NCBI GenBank assembly: GCA_019428955.1
Contig: JAHYJF010000057.1
Coordinates: 1-15,480, forward strand
Source of the DNA: Burkholderiaceae bacterium
Lineage (GTDB): Bacteria > Pseudomonadota > Gammaproteobacteria > Burkholderiales > Burkholderiaceae_E
DNA length: 15,480 bases
Direction: 5' to 3'
Part shown: piece after piece, positions 6,893 to 15,208 of the stretch
How the letters are laid out: every line of letters begins with the position of its first letter
Position numbering within the stretch: the stretch's first letter is position 1
Made by a program: the position numbers and the translations under genes
The notes under the pieces: model-generated
What the model was told of the DNA's origin: nothing
The model's database searches: none
The model's input: the letters and a program-made list of their open reading frames with translations, nothing else

Positions 6893-6896
6893 CTCC
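6893..6896 (-). promoter_or_regulatory. Ribosome binding site of dodecin (GGAG)
   Basis: On the minus strand GGAG lies 8 bases before the ATG at 6884, in the context ATGGAGCCCATAAG. The nearby minus-strand ATG within it is not in a coding frame that matches dodecin. Confidence 0.6.
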
Positions 6897-6957
6897 ATGC
6901 TGGTTGGCGTTGACCTAGTCCCGAAGTCTAGCTCAGGAGGCGGCGCGAACCTGATCT

Positions 6958-6976
6958 CTGGTTCTAGTCGAACCAG
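6958..6976. repeat. Perfect 7-bp hairpin over the tamB stop codon
   Basis: CTGGTTC, loop TAGTC, GAACCAG on the plus strand. The tamB stop codon (6964-6966, minus strand) lies across the stem-loop boundary. A further GAACC at 6947-6951 can pair with the same GGTTC arm (6960-6964), so two hairpins compete on the transcript. There is no T-tract after it. It may end or slow transcription or decay at the tamB 3' end before dodecin, or it may be accidental. Confidence 0.4.
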
Positions 6977-9900
6977 TAGTACCAGAGCAGGTCGACCGCG
7001 TTTTCGGTCCCCGTCTGGGCGCGCAGCGAAAGCCGGTCGCTGATGTCGTACTGGATCCTCACCAGGTTCCAGACTCCGCGCAGACCCAGCTCGTAGCTCA
7101 AGTAGAGACGCGACGAGAGGCGCTTGCCGATCGTGACGACGTCGCTCTGGGCCACCGAGCCGAGCGTTCCCGCGGTTTGAGCACCCAACATCCCCCGGTC
7201 GGCGATTGCCGAGGTGGGGCTGGTGTCGCGCACCGAACCGACCGCGAGCACATCGATGCCCAGGGCCTGGCCGATCCCGCCCGAAAGGGTACCGTCGTCA
7301 TTGCCCAGCAAGGTACTGGCCGCCTGGCGCAGCGCGAATGTTTGGGCGCCGCCGCCGGCTTCGTCGAGACCGCTGCCGAGCACCAGCCACGAGAGTTTTT
7401 CGGCGTCCGGCACTTCCGGCGTCGAGATCAGCTTGACTCGCGGCGAGAGGGCCGTGCCGGTGACTGCAACCCCGGGAGTGACCGCGAGGAAGCGGCGCAC
7501 GGCTTCAATGTCGAGCGCCGGATTGTCCAGTTCGCCCTGGAAACGCAAGATGCCGCGGCTGACCTCGAGCTTCTGGCCGTAGGCGACGAAGACGCCATCG
7601 ATCGCCCGGACAAGCCCGGTTGCCCGGGGCTTGCTCGGCAAGGTCCCTGTAAGCCTGATCGATCCCTCGAGGCGCGCGTCCAGCCCACCGCCGCGCACCC
7701 TTAGTCTCTTCCCGAGGTCGATCTCGACGTCGGCAGCCAAGCGCAGCGGCGACTCCTTCGCGACTGCCCCCCCGTTTGCCGGCGGGCCGCCCTCGAACCG
7801 GCCACTGCGGTCGGAAAGGAAGACGTCGTCCGGGAGCTCGGGGACACCGGCACTGCGCAGTTCGATCAAGCCCTCGTCGGCGGCAAGCTTGCCGGTCCAC
7901 ATCAGGGCACGCTCGTCGCCCACGATCGCGGTGTCACCGGAAAGGGTCAGACGCTGTCCCGGCCCGATCGGAATCGGCAACTGGCGCGCCAGCAACTCGA
8001 AGCGACCGCGCACGCGCGCCGGCGGCTTGCCCGTGCCGGTCGCAGGAGCCGCACCGACCGGCAGCAACTGGGCTGAGCCGCGCAGCTCGATCGAGCCCTT
8101 GCCGCTTTCGATGCGCAAGGACCTGATGATCAGGTTTTCGCCGTCGAAGCTGGCCCGCAGTGCGCCATTGCTCAGCCGCCAGCCCATGGAGCGTTGCAGC
8201 AGCTGCAGGCGATCGCCGATGATTTCGCCCGAATAGATCGGTTTGCGAATGCTTCCCCCCAGACGGCCATCGAGTCGCAGTTGGCCATCGGCGGCCCATT
8301 CAGCGCCGGTATAGCGCCGGCTGAACGCGAGCGATGGCAGCGCCAACTCCAGGCTGCCATCGAGCCTGCCATTGCTGAGCTTCAGGTCAGCCTTGCTGCC
8401 ACTTCCGAGCTGCAGCAGCGGCACACCTTCGAGCGCCACTTCGTGCAGCCGCGCATTCAATTGCCCGCTGAGGTCGTCGATACCGGTGCCGGCCAGTTCC
8501 CATTTCGCATCCAGCCGCAGACCCTCGAGTTCCTTGGCGACTTGCTGCTGGTTCTTGTCCCTGCCCACGGCCGGCGCGCGCCCGAGAGCACGTCCAACCG
8601 AGTCCGCCAGTTCCAGCAGCCGGGCCACCTGCAGGTCTGCGAGCTGGCCGCTGGACTGCAAGCGGCCGCGGCGGTATTGCGCGGTTGCGATCGCGGCGGT
8701 GCCGCCAGCCAGCGTCAATGACCATTGCTGCGCGCTCACCCCGTCGCTGCCGACGCTCAGCTGCGCCGGTCCTTTCAAGTTGGCTGCGACTGCCCCCGAG
8801 ATCTTCGCCTCGAGTACCTTGGCTTGCCAGCTGCCCGGTTCGGTAGCGCTCTTGGCCAGCACATAGCTGCCGGACCCGGAGGTTTCGAGCGTCTGGCCGA
8901 AAGTGGTCGCACTGAGCACGAAGCGGTGGGCTGCGATGCTACCGCTGGCGTCAACAGTCAGCAGGTCGACCGCTGCCGCCCCGCCCCCCAGTTTCTCGGC
9001 CCGCAGCGCCACGGTCAGGTTGCCGGGGACGCTACCGCCGTCGAGCAACGATGCGGCCGCCGCAAGATCAGGCAACTCGATGCGGGCCGTAATCGCGCCG
9101 ATCGACGCCTGGTCGCCCCAGGCAAGTTTCGAACCTTCGATCCTGGCCTTGATCGCCGGCCCGCCAAGCCGCCCCTGCAGTTCGGCCTCGAGCGTCAGCT
9201 GGCCGGAGGCCCGCGGATCGATGGCCTTCAGCCGTGGTGCCGCAACCCGCAATGACATCTGATCGCCTGGCTGACCCAGTGCCCCGTTGGCCCGCACGCG
9301 ATTACCGCCCAGTGTGAGGTCGACGTCCACCTCACTGACCCGCGCAATCGCCAAGGCTGACGAACCATGATCCAGTGCCGCCGGTGCCGGCGCCGCCGGT
9401 GCCGACCCGGTGACCCGCGCCTTGATGCGGCCCGCGACGGCTTCCCCCGCCCAGCGGCTGGCGCGCAGCTCGAGCGCCGCACTGCCATCGAGGATCGGTC
9501 CGGCCTGGACATCAAAACGAAAATCGCCATTGATCAGTGTCTCGGCCACGCGCCCCCGCGCCAGGTCGCGCTGTTCGAGCCAGCGGCCCGGATCGAAGTT
9601 TTCCGCCGAACCCGCAAAGGCCAGTCGCGGCCCTTCGTCGAGCCGGATGTTGCCCGCCGCGTTGACCGTACCGTCGCGGGTGACAATCTGCGCCTGGTCG
9701 ATGATGACTTCCCGCTGGGCAAAATTGACGCGGGCCTTGAGCGCCAGCGGCCCGCCCAACTCGGCAACCTCACCCTGACTCAGGTCGAGCAGGATGGCGC
9801 CGCCGACCATGGCGACCGTGCCGTCGAGCCGGGTAGTGCGCAGCGAGCTCACCAGCGACTGCAGGTCCAGCGAGCGCACCGCCAGATGAGAGTCGCCGAT

Positions 9901-11004
9901 GGGAATTTCGTAGCCCGCGATGCCTTGCCGGCCGACCAGTTCGATCCGGGCCCTGCCGGTGACCGTCCCGCCGCCCGCGGCCTTGATGTTCAGGGCCGAG
10001 AGTTCAAACCCCCGGTCGTCGATGGCGAAATCGCCCTGTGCCGCCGTTAGCGGAATCGCGTCGCGGTCGAGCGCCCCCGGACCGGCATTGACCAGCTCGA
10101 ACTTGCCGCGCCAGCCGCCTTCGTGGCGCAGCTGTACGGTCCCGGTCAACTCCCCGCTTGGCGCCGCGGCGACGAAGCGTCGCAGGTCGAGTCCGGAAAG
10201 ACTCAGGTCGACGGCCGTAAACGGCTGCTCGGTCAGCGGTCGCAGCGTGGCAGTTGCCTCCAACGACGCCCCGGACAGGTCGGTGGCGGCAATCAGTTCG
10301 AGCGAGTGCAAGTCGCCGCGCGCGCTCAGCGCCACCGCGGCTTCGTTATGCTGAAGCAGTTCAGCGGCAGCGTGTCCGGCAAGCGCGCGCCGCAGGGCAT
10401 CGCTGCCCAGCGCGATCTCGCCCTGGAGCGCATAGGGCTGGGTGTCGGCCATCTCCACGTAGCCGTCACGCACCGCCAGTTCACGCTGAGCGGCGCGCAA
10501 GGTCTCGGCGCGAAAACGGCCGTCGCGATAATGGGCCGACAACCCGATCTTCTCGACCACCACCGGGGGACTGCCCGCTCCGTGCACCGTCAGGCGATCG
10601 ACCAGCAGCGACGCCACGTCGACCGGGACAGGCAATGCCAAGGTCTCCGGCATCGTGACCGGTCCGGGCCTGGGCGGCGGCAAGGTCACGTCGATACTGG
10701 CGACGTGCACCCGGGAAATCCGAATCTCGCGCTCGAGCAAGGCCCGCACCGAGAAGCGCACCGTGAGGTTCCTGGCGTCGACATCGAGACCCTTGTCCTG
10801 CCAGCGCAGCCGCGCTATCCGCACGCCGCCATAGAGCGTCCCGCGCACCCCCAGCGCCGAGAGCTTCCCGTCGGTGGCGCTGCTCGCCTGGTCGAACGCG
10901 AAACGCAGGGCCACGGTCTGGCCAAGCACCCAGAGCCCGAACGCAAGTGCGAGCACCAGCGCTATCAAGGCCGTCATGGTCCACCGGGTCTTGCGCCAGG
11001 CCAT
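6964..11004 (-). CDS. tamB: TamB, periplasm-spanning translocation and assembly module subunit
   Basis: Large AsmA-like protein of 1346 residues, anchored in the inner membrane and reaching through the periplasm to TamA. It is implicated in outer-membrane protein insertion and in phospholipid transport between the membranes. The start at 11004 (MAWRKTRW) leads straight into one hydrophobic anchor at about 10-30. An AGGTG site 7 bases upstream overlaps the tamA stop codon. The long middle is repeated beta-strand sequence as in the beta-groove fold, with an Ala/Pro linker at about 531-543. The C-terminal TamB domain (formerly DUF490) contains PEVPDAEKLSWLVLGSG near residue 1200 and ends in an aromatic strand (LLWYYWFD), like the tail that contacts TamA. 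An upstream extension to 11178 overlaps the conserved TamA barrel and was rejected. Confidence 0.93.
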   Translation of the reverse strand: MAWRKTRWTMTALIALVLALAFGLWVLGQTVALRFAFDQASSATDGKLSALGVRGTLYGGVRIARLRWQDKGLDVDARNLTVRFSVRALLEREIRISRVHVASIDVTLPPPRPGPVTMPETLALPVPVDVASLLVDRLTVHGAGSPPVVVEKIGLSAHYRDGRFRAETLRAAQRELAVRDGYVEMADTQPYALQGEIALGSDALRRALAGHAAAELLQHNEAAVALSARGDLHSLELIAATDLSGASLEATATLRPLTEQPFTAVDLSLSGLDLRRFVAAAPSGELTGTVQLRHEGGWRGKFELVNAGPGALDRDAIPLTAAQGDFAIDDRGFELSALNIKAAGGGTVTGRARIELVGRQGIAGYEIPIGDSHLAVRSLDLQSLVSSLRTTRLDGTVAMVGGAILLDLSQGEVAELGGPLALKARVNFAQREVIIDQAQIVTRDGTVNAAGNIRLDEGPRLAFAGSAENFDPGRWLEQRDLARGRVAETLINGDFRFDVQAGPILDGSAALELRASRWAGEAVAGRIKARVTGSAPAAPAPAALDHGSSALAIARVSEVDVDLTLGGNRVRANGALGQPGDQMSLRVAAPRLKAIDPRASGQLTLEAELQGRLGGPAIKARIEGSKLAWGDQASIGAITARIELPDLAAAASLLDGGSVPGNLTVALRAEKLGGGAAAVDLLTVDASGSIAAHRFVLSATTFGQTLETSGSGSYVLAKSATEPGSWQAKVLEAKISGAVAANLKGPAQLSVGSDGVSAQQWSLTLAGGTAAIATAQYRRGRLQSSGQLADLQVARLLELADSVGRALGRAPAVGRDKNQQQVAKELEGLRLDAKWELAGTGIDDLSGQLNARLHEVALEGVPLLQLGSGSKADLKLSNGRLDGSLELALPSLAFSRRYTGAEWAADGQLRLDGRLGGSIRKPIYSGEIIGDRLQLLQRSMGWRLSNGALRASFDGENLIIRSLRIESGKGSIELRGSAQLLPVGAAPATGTGKPPARVRGRFELLARQLPIPIGPGQRLTLSGDTAIVGDERALMWTGKLAADEGLIELRSAGVPELPDDVFLSDRSGRFEGGPPANGGAVAKESPLRLAADVEIDLGKRLRVRGGGLDARLEGSIRLTGTLPSKPRATGLVRAIDGVFVAYGQKLEVSRGILRFQGELDNPALDIEAVRRFLAVTPGVAVTGTALSPRVKLISTPEVPDAEKLSWLVLGSGLDEAGGGAQTFALRQAASTLLGNDDGTLSGGIGQALGIDVLAVGSVRDTSPTSAIADRGMLGAQTAGTLGSVAQSDVVTIGKRLSSRLYLSYELGLRGVWNLVRIQYDISDRLSLRAQTGTENAVDLLWYYWFD

Positions 11005-11014
11005 GTCAATGCAC

Positions 11015-12952
11015 CTAAAAGGTGTAGCCGACCGAGAAGTGCAACCGCAGCCGCTTGGACTCGTTGCCCCACGCCAGGTCGAAATTGATTGGTCCGACCG
11101 GTGTCTTGACCCGCGCCCCGACGCCGATCCCGATCGCGGGCGAAAGGCCGCTGAGCGTATCGGCGGCGTTGCCCACATCGATGAACACGGCGCCTTTCAG
11201 GCCCTCTCGGATCGGGCGCTGGAACTCGACGCTCGCCACCGCGAGGTAGCGCCCGCCAACGGTGGCGCCATTATCGTTGACCCCGAGGTGGAGATAGTCG
11301 TAGCCGCGCACCGACCCCGCGCCGCCGGTGCGGAACAGGTTCTCCGAAGGAATGCCCTTAGTCGAGTCGGCGAGAACGGCCCCTAGCTCGAGCATCGTCA
11401 CCAGAGTGCCGCTGCCCACGAACGACTCCGCCGCGATTGGCCAGAAGCGCATGCCGCGCGCGTGCAGCCGCGCGAAACTGGCGTCCGACAACCAGCCCTG
11501 GCGAGCGCCCGAGACCTGGGCGCTGATCGTGTAGCCTCGCTGCGGGTCGACGCTCGAATCCAGGCGCCGCAGGTTCCAGGCATAACTCAGGACCGTCGCG
11601 GTGATGAATTCCTTGACCGGAGTCCCGCTGGCCTGGTCGGTCAAGCGACGTTCGGCCTGGTGCTGAAGCGACACGAAATCCTCGACCTCGGCCCGCCGGC
11701 GGCCGATCCCGACGTAGAGGTTGGAATTGTCCGAGAGTTCGCCGCCAATGTCGAGGCGCTCGAGCGACCCGCCAAAGCCGTAGAACGTCCCGTCTTCCTT
11801 CGAAGGCGTGCGCACGTTGGCGAACAACCTCTTGCGCTGGGCCTCGATGGTCAGCGCCGATTCCAGGCGCCAGCCGCGTTCAAGCAGGTTCCTATCCTCA
11901 AAGCCGATCTGTCCCCGCGGCCCGTTGTCGGTGCTGAAGCCGATTCCCAAGGCCAGACGCCGGCGCTGCTGCTCGAGCAGTTCGACCAGGACCGGAACTT
12001 CGGTGGCTTTGGGATCAGCCTCCAGGGCCGCCAGGTCGGGAACCACGCTGGCCGACTTGAAATAGCCGGAATCGCGCAGCCTGGTCTGGAACAGCAGCAG
12101 GTTGTCGAGCAGGTAGCGATCACCGGCGCGGAACGGCCGCAAGTTTTCGACCAGCGACGCACTGTAACGCGCTAGCCCGCTGACCTGGATCGGCCCGAAG
12201 GCGATCACCGGGCCGCTGTCGATCACCACCGCGACCGCGGCCGTGGTGTTCTCGACATCGATCCCGGCCCGGCTTTCGACCACTTGCGCCCTCAGGTAAC
12301 CTTGCTGGCGCAGGGCGTCCACGAGCGCGCGCTTGCCCTGCTCCCAAACCTCACTCTTGAAGAACGAGCCTTCCTGCAGGGCCCAGCGCTGGAGCGCGAA
12401 GTCGCGCACCGGCTCTTCGGCACCACCCGGCCCGACCACCTCGACGATCACCCGGTTGACGGTGGTGCGCGCACCGGCATCGATGTCGATCCGCACGCCC
12501 CGGGGATCGCCGCTGACCTCGACCGTGCCCGAAAAGTAGCCCTCCGAGCGCATCAGCGCCTGGACCTCGTCCGGGGCGCGCGCTAACAACCCCTCGAACT
12601 GGATCTGGTCGTAGTCGAGCCGATTGCGCCAGCGCCCGATCAGGGTGCGTTCGGCCACCAGGTCGACGAGTTCCTTGGGACCGCTGATCTGGAGCGGATA
12701 ATTCTCGCGCTGTTTGGAGCCGGGGCCGGGACCCGGCGCGGTATCGGCGGGGACCGCCGCTGCCGGCGGCGTGGTGTCGGCCACCACCGGCGTAACCGGC
12801 GTGAGATCCTGGGCGTGGGCTACTCCCGCAGCGACGACCCCGACGGCCAGTGTCACGCCAAGGGCGGCGCGCCGGATTGTCCCGCTGACTGACTGGAGCA
12901 GGGCTGTGGCCGAGCGCGGCGATCCGCCCGACCAGCGCTGCTCCAGCGGCAC
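11015..12952 (-). CDS. tamA: TamA, Omp85-family outer-membrane translocation and assembly protein
   Basis: Outer-membrane beta-barrel of the BamA superfamily, partner of TamB. From the GTG at 12952 it has 645 residues. The signal peptide has a basic stretch (TIRRAALG), a hydrophobic core and an AHA cleavage site near residue 47. A Thr/Pro/Ala-rich linker follows (to about 80), then three POTRA repeats (about 83-320; the third starts near FGPIQVSGL) and a 16-strand barrel from about 330. The loop-6 signature VRGY is at 548-551, and the last strand ends HFSVGYTF with the terminal Phe expected of a barrel targeting signal. Start choice is uncertain: the GTG at 12952 has a close AGGGA, while the GTG at 12982 overlaps the purM stop (TAGTG) and adds ten residues. 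The next gene, tamB, starts 10 bases after the stop. Confidence 0.9.
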   Translation of the reverse strand: MPLEQRWSGGSPRSATALLQSVSGTIRRAALGVTLAVGVVAAGVAHAQDLTPVTPVVADTTPPAAAVPADTAPGPGPGSKQRENYPLQISGPKELVDLVAERTLIGRWRNRLDYDQIQFEGLLARAPDEVQALMRSEGYFSGTVEVSGDPRGVRIDIDAGARTTVNRVIVEVVGPGGAEEPVRDFALQRWALQEGSFFKSEVWEQGKRALVDALRQQGYLRAQVVESRAGIDVENTTAAVAVVIDSGPVIAFGPIQVSGLARYSASLVENLRPFRAGDRYLLDNLLLFQTRLRDSGYFKSASVVPDLAALEADPKATEVPVLVELLEQQRRRLALGIGFSTDNGPRGQIGFEDRNLLERGWRLESALTIEAQRKRLFANVRTPSKEDGTFYGFGGSLERLDIGGELSDNSNLYVGIGRRRAEVEDFVSLQHQAERRLTDQASGTPVKEFITATVLSYAWNLRRLDSSVDPQRGYTISAQVSGARQGWLSDASFARLHARGMRFWPIAAESFVGSGTLVTMLELGAVLADSTKGIPSENLFRTGGAGSVRGYDYLHLGVNDNGATVGGRYLAVASVEFQRPIREGLKGAVFIDVGNAADTLSGLSPAIGIGVGARVKTPVGPINFDLAWGNESKRLRLHFSVGYTF

Positions 12953-12981
12953 TCTTCCCTGCCTGAGGCGCGCATCACCCA

Positions 12982-14028
12982 CTACACGACGATCGTCGCT
13001 GGCACCCCAGGTGGGCGTTCGACGATCTCTCCGATCCGCCAAGCCCGCTCGCCGTGATCCGCAAGGCACGCGAGCGCGGCCTCGACGTCGGCACCGGCCA
13101 CCACCAAGGTCATGCCGATGCCGCAATTGAATACCCGATGCATTTCAACGTCCAACACCCCACCTTCGCGCTGGAGCCAGGAAAAAAGTGGGGGCATCGG
13201 CCAGGCGTCGCGCTGCAGCACCGCCTGGACCCCGTCGGGCAGCGCCCGCGGCACGTTCTCGACCAGGCCACCGCCCGTTATGTGGGCAAGCCCCTTGACC
13301 TTCAAGCGTTCCATCACGGCGCGCACCGCACGCACGTAGATGCGAGTGGGAGCCAGCAGAACGTCGGCGAGCTGCTGGCCGTGGAAATCCTCGTGGATCT
13401 GCGGCGCGTCGAGCGCCCCGTAGGCGCGCTCAATCACCCGCCGGACCAGCGAATAACCGTTGGAGTGGGCGCCACTTGAGGCCAGCCCGATGACCGCGTC
13501 GCCGGGCGCGATCGAGCGGCCATTGATGATGCCGGACTTCTCGACCACGCCGACCGCAAAACCGGCGAGGTCGTATTCGCCGGCCGGATACATCCCCGGC
13601 ATCTCGGCGGTCTCACCGCCGATCAGCGCACAACCGGCCTGTTCGCAGCCCTTGGCGATACCCCCGATCACCGCCGCGGCGGTGTCAACATCAAGTTTGC
13701 CGCAGGCGAAGTAATCGAGGAAGAAGAGCGGTTCGGCGCCCTGGACCAGAATGTCGTTGACGCTCATCGCCACCAGATCGATCCCGACGGTATCGTGGCG
13801 CCGCAGCGCGAAGGCGAGCTTGAGTTTGGTGCCGACGCCATCGGTTCCGGAGACCAGCACCGGTTCGCGATAACGTCCCGGAATCTCAAACAAGGCCCCG
13901 AAACCACCGATCCCGGCCATGACGCCTTCACGCATTGTTCGCCGTGCGAGCGGCTTGATCCTCTCGACCAGGGCGTCGCCGGCATCGATGTCGACACCAG
14001 CGTCCTTGTATGAAAGCGGAGAATTCAT
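12982..14028 (-). CDS. purM: Phosphoribosylformylglycinamidine cyclo-ligase (AIR synthetase) PurM
   Basis: Makes aminoimidazole ribonucleotide from FGAM and ATP, the fifth step of purine synthesis, in the cytoplasm. It has 348 residues, full length for the family. Motifs in order are LSYKDAGVDIDAGD at the N-terminus, GGFGALFEIP at 41-50, the ATP-binding loop GTDGVGTKLK at 61-70, MSVNDILVQGAEPLFFLDY, GGETAEMPGMYPAGEYDLAG, GLASSGAHSNGYSLVR, HITGGGLVENVPRAL and FNCGIGM. The start at 14028 (MNSPLSYKD) is preceded by GGGATG; the ATG at 14046 adds only six residues. No purN follows; instead tamA begins at or just after the stop. The gene diverges from the PerM-like gene across a 109-bp AT-rich spacer. 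Confidence 0.96.
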   Translation of the reverse strand: MNSPLSYKDAGVDIDAGDALVERIKPLARRTMREGVMAGIGGFGALFEIPGRYREPVLVSGTDGVGTKLKLAFALRRHDTVGIDLVAMSVNDILVQGAEPLFFLDYFACGKLDVDTAAAVIGGIAKGCEQAGCALIGGETAEMPGMYPAGEYDLAGFAVGVVEKSGIINGRSIAPGDAVIGLASSGAHSNGYSLVRRVIERAYGALDAPQIHEDFHGQQLADVLLAPTRIYVRAVRAVMERLKVKGLAHITGGGLVENVPRALPDGVQAVLQRDAWPMPPLFSWLQREGGVLDVEMHRVFNCGIGMTLVVAGADVEAALACLADHGERAWRIGEIVERPPGVPATIVV

Positions 14029-14137
14029 CGAGTCATCCCGATACAATTAACCTCTAATTCTATTCCCTGCCGAACCGTGTTGATCCAACGGCCGGAAGAA
14101 CCTTGCCTGACCAGACCTAGCCGACCACGACCTCGCC
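14029..14137. promoter_or_regulatory. Divergent purM / perM promoter region
   Basis: This spacer holds the clearest AT-rich patch of the window (14041-14065). On the minus strand TAGAAT at 14062-14057 (five of six to the -10 consensus) would give purM a leader of about 20 bases containing GGGATG. On the plus strand TACAAT at 14042-14047 (also five of six) could serve the permease gene with a long leader; no Shine-Dalgarno site is seen before its ATG. I see no good -35 hexamers and no E. coli-type PurR operator. The assignments are tentative. Confidence 0.4.
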
Positions 14138-15208
14138 ATGCCACTTTCCGCACGCCAACGCCAGACCATGCTGTGGTTGACCGTCGCCTTGGCGCTCGGG
14201 CTGCTGCTGGTGGCGCTCGGGCACGTGCTGGCCCCATTCGTCGCGGCCGCGATCCTCGCCTATGTGCTGGAGCCGGCGGTGCGTTGGCTCCATGCCCACC
14301 GCGTGCCGCGCGCCCTGGCCACGGTGGTCACGATGCTGGCGGCGATTCTGGTGACCCTGGCAATAGTGTTGATACTGTTCCCGATCATCGAGCAGGAGGT
14401 GCAGGTGATGCGCGCGCGCTTGCCCGAACTCGCCGCTTCGATTACCGGCACCTTGCTGCCTTGGTTGCGCGACAACGCCGGCCTCGACCTGCCGGTCGAC
14501 GCGGCGTCGCTGCGCGCCTGGTTCAGCGAGCGGCTCGCCGGCCACCAGGGCGACTGGGCGGAGGCCTTGTTGGCTTACGCCCGCTCGGGCTGGGGCGCGG
14601 CGCTGCAGATCGCGGGGATGGTGTTCCTGGTGCCGGTGGTGCTGTTCTTCCTGTTGCTCGACTGGGAACAGATGTTCGACCAGGTGAAGGCCTTGATCCC
14701 GCCGCGTTGGCGCGAACCGACCATGGCGCTGGCCAACGAGGTCGATACCCTGCTCGGGCGCTACCTGCGCGGCCAGGGCAAGGTGATGCTGGTGCTCGCC
14801 GCGTACTACTCGATCGGGCTGCTGCTGGCGGGGTTCCAGCTCTGGCTGCCGATCGGCGTGCTCACGGGTTTGCTGGTCGCGATTCCCTACCTCGGCTTCG
14901 CCCTGGGGCTCACCTTCGCGCTGATCGACGGCATGCTCCAACTCGGCGTACTCCACGGCCTGGCGGCAGTGGCAATCGTCTACGGCGCCGGCCAGATGCT
15001 TGAAGGTTTCTGGCTCACGCCGCGGCTGGTCGGGGTCAGCATCGGCCTGCACCCGCTGGCGGTGATCTTCGCCCTGCTGGCCTTTGGCTCGCTGTTCGGA
15101 TTCGTCGGCGTCTTGCTGGCGCTGCCGCTGGCGGCGATCTTCGCGGTCGGCTTGCGCCACCTGCGCAGCGCCTACCGCGAGAGCGAATTCTTCCAGCGTG
15201 ACCAATGA
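14138..15208 (+). CDS. PerM / AI-2E transporter family inner-membrane permease
   Basis: Inner-membrane protein of the UPF0118/AI-2E transporter family (PerM, YdiK, TqsA, YhhT). Members are linked to autoinducer-2 export or to sodium/proton antiport; the function of this copy cannot be told from sequence, and AI-2 export should not be assumed. It has 356 residues, normal length. Hydrophobic segments lie near the N-terminus (about 10-50 and 60-85), followed by a soluble periplasmic-type region (about 85-155), then further helices. The C-terminal family signature HPLAVIFALLAFGSLFG and LLALPLAAIFAV lies at about 306-340, preceded by TPRLVGVSIGL. The ATG at 14138 has no clear Shine-Dalgarno site. 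It overlaps hda by four bases (ATGA), a pairing often seen in betaproteobacteria next to a divergent purM. Confidence 0.9.
   Translation: MPLSARQRQTMLWLTVALALGLLLVALGHVLAPFVAAAILAYVLEPAVRWLHAHRVPRALATVVTMLAAILVTLAIVLILFPIIEQEVQVMRARLPELAASITGTLLPWLRDNAGLDLPVDAASLRAWFSERLAGHQGDWAEALLAYARSGWGAALQIAGMVFLVPVVLFFLLLDWEQMFDQVKALIPPRWREPTMALANEVDTLLGRYLRGQGKVMLVLAAYYSIGLLLAGFQLWLPIGVLTGLLVAIPYLGFALGLTFALIDGMLQLGVLHGLAAVAIVYGAGQMLEGFWLTPRLVGVSIGLHPLAVIFALLAFGSLFGFVGVLLALPLAAIFAVGLRHLRSAYRESEFFQRDQ

Noticed and set aside
11005..11178. N-terminal extension of tamB
   Set aside because: The extra 58 codons overlap the conserved TamA barrel in another frame and precede the membrane anchor with compositionally odd sequence. 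The ATG at 11004 has a ribosome site.
12983..13126. N-terminal extension of tamA into purM
   Set aside because: It overlaps the PurM C-terminus in another frame with Arg-rich residues that would precede the signal peptide.
14117..15205. 362-codon open frame antisense to the PerM-like gene
   Set aside because: The translation is a Gln/Arg/His-rich low-complexity chain that mirrors the codon bias of the real gene and has no domain.
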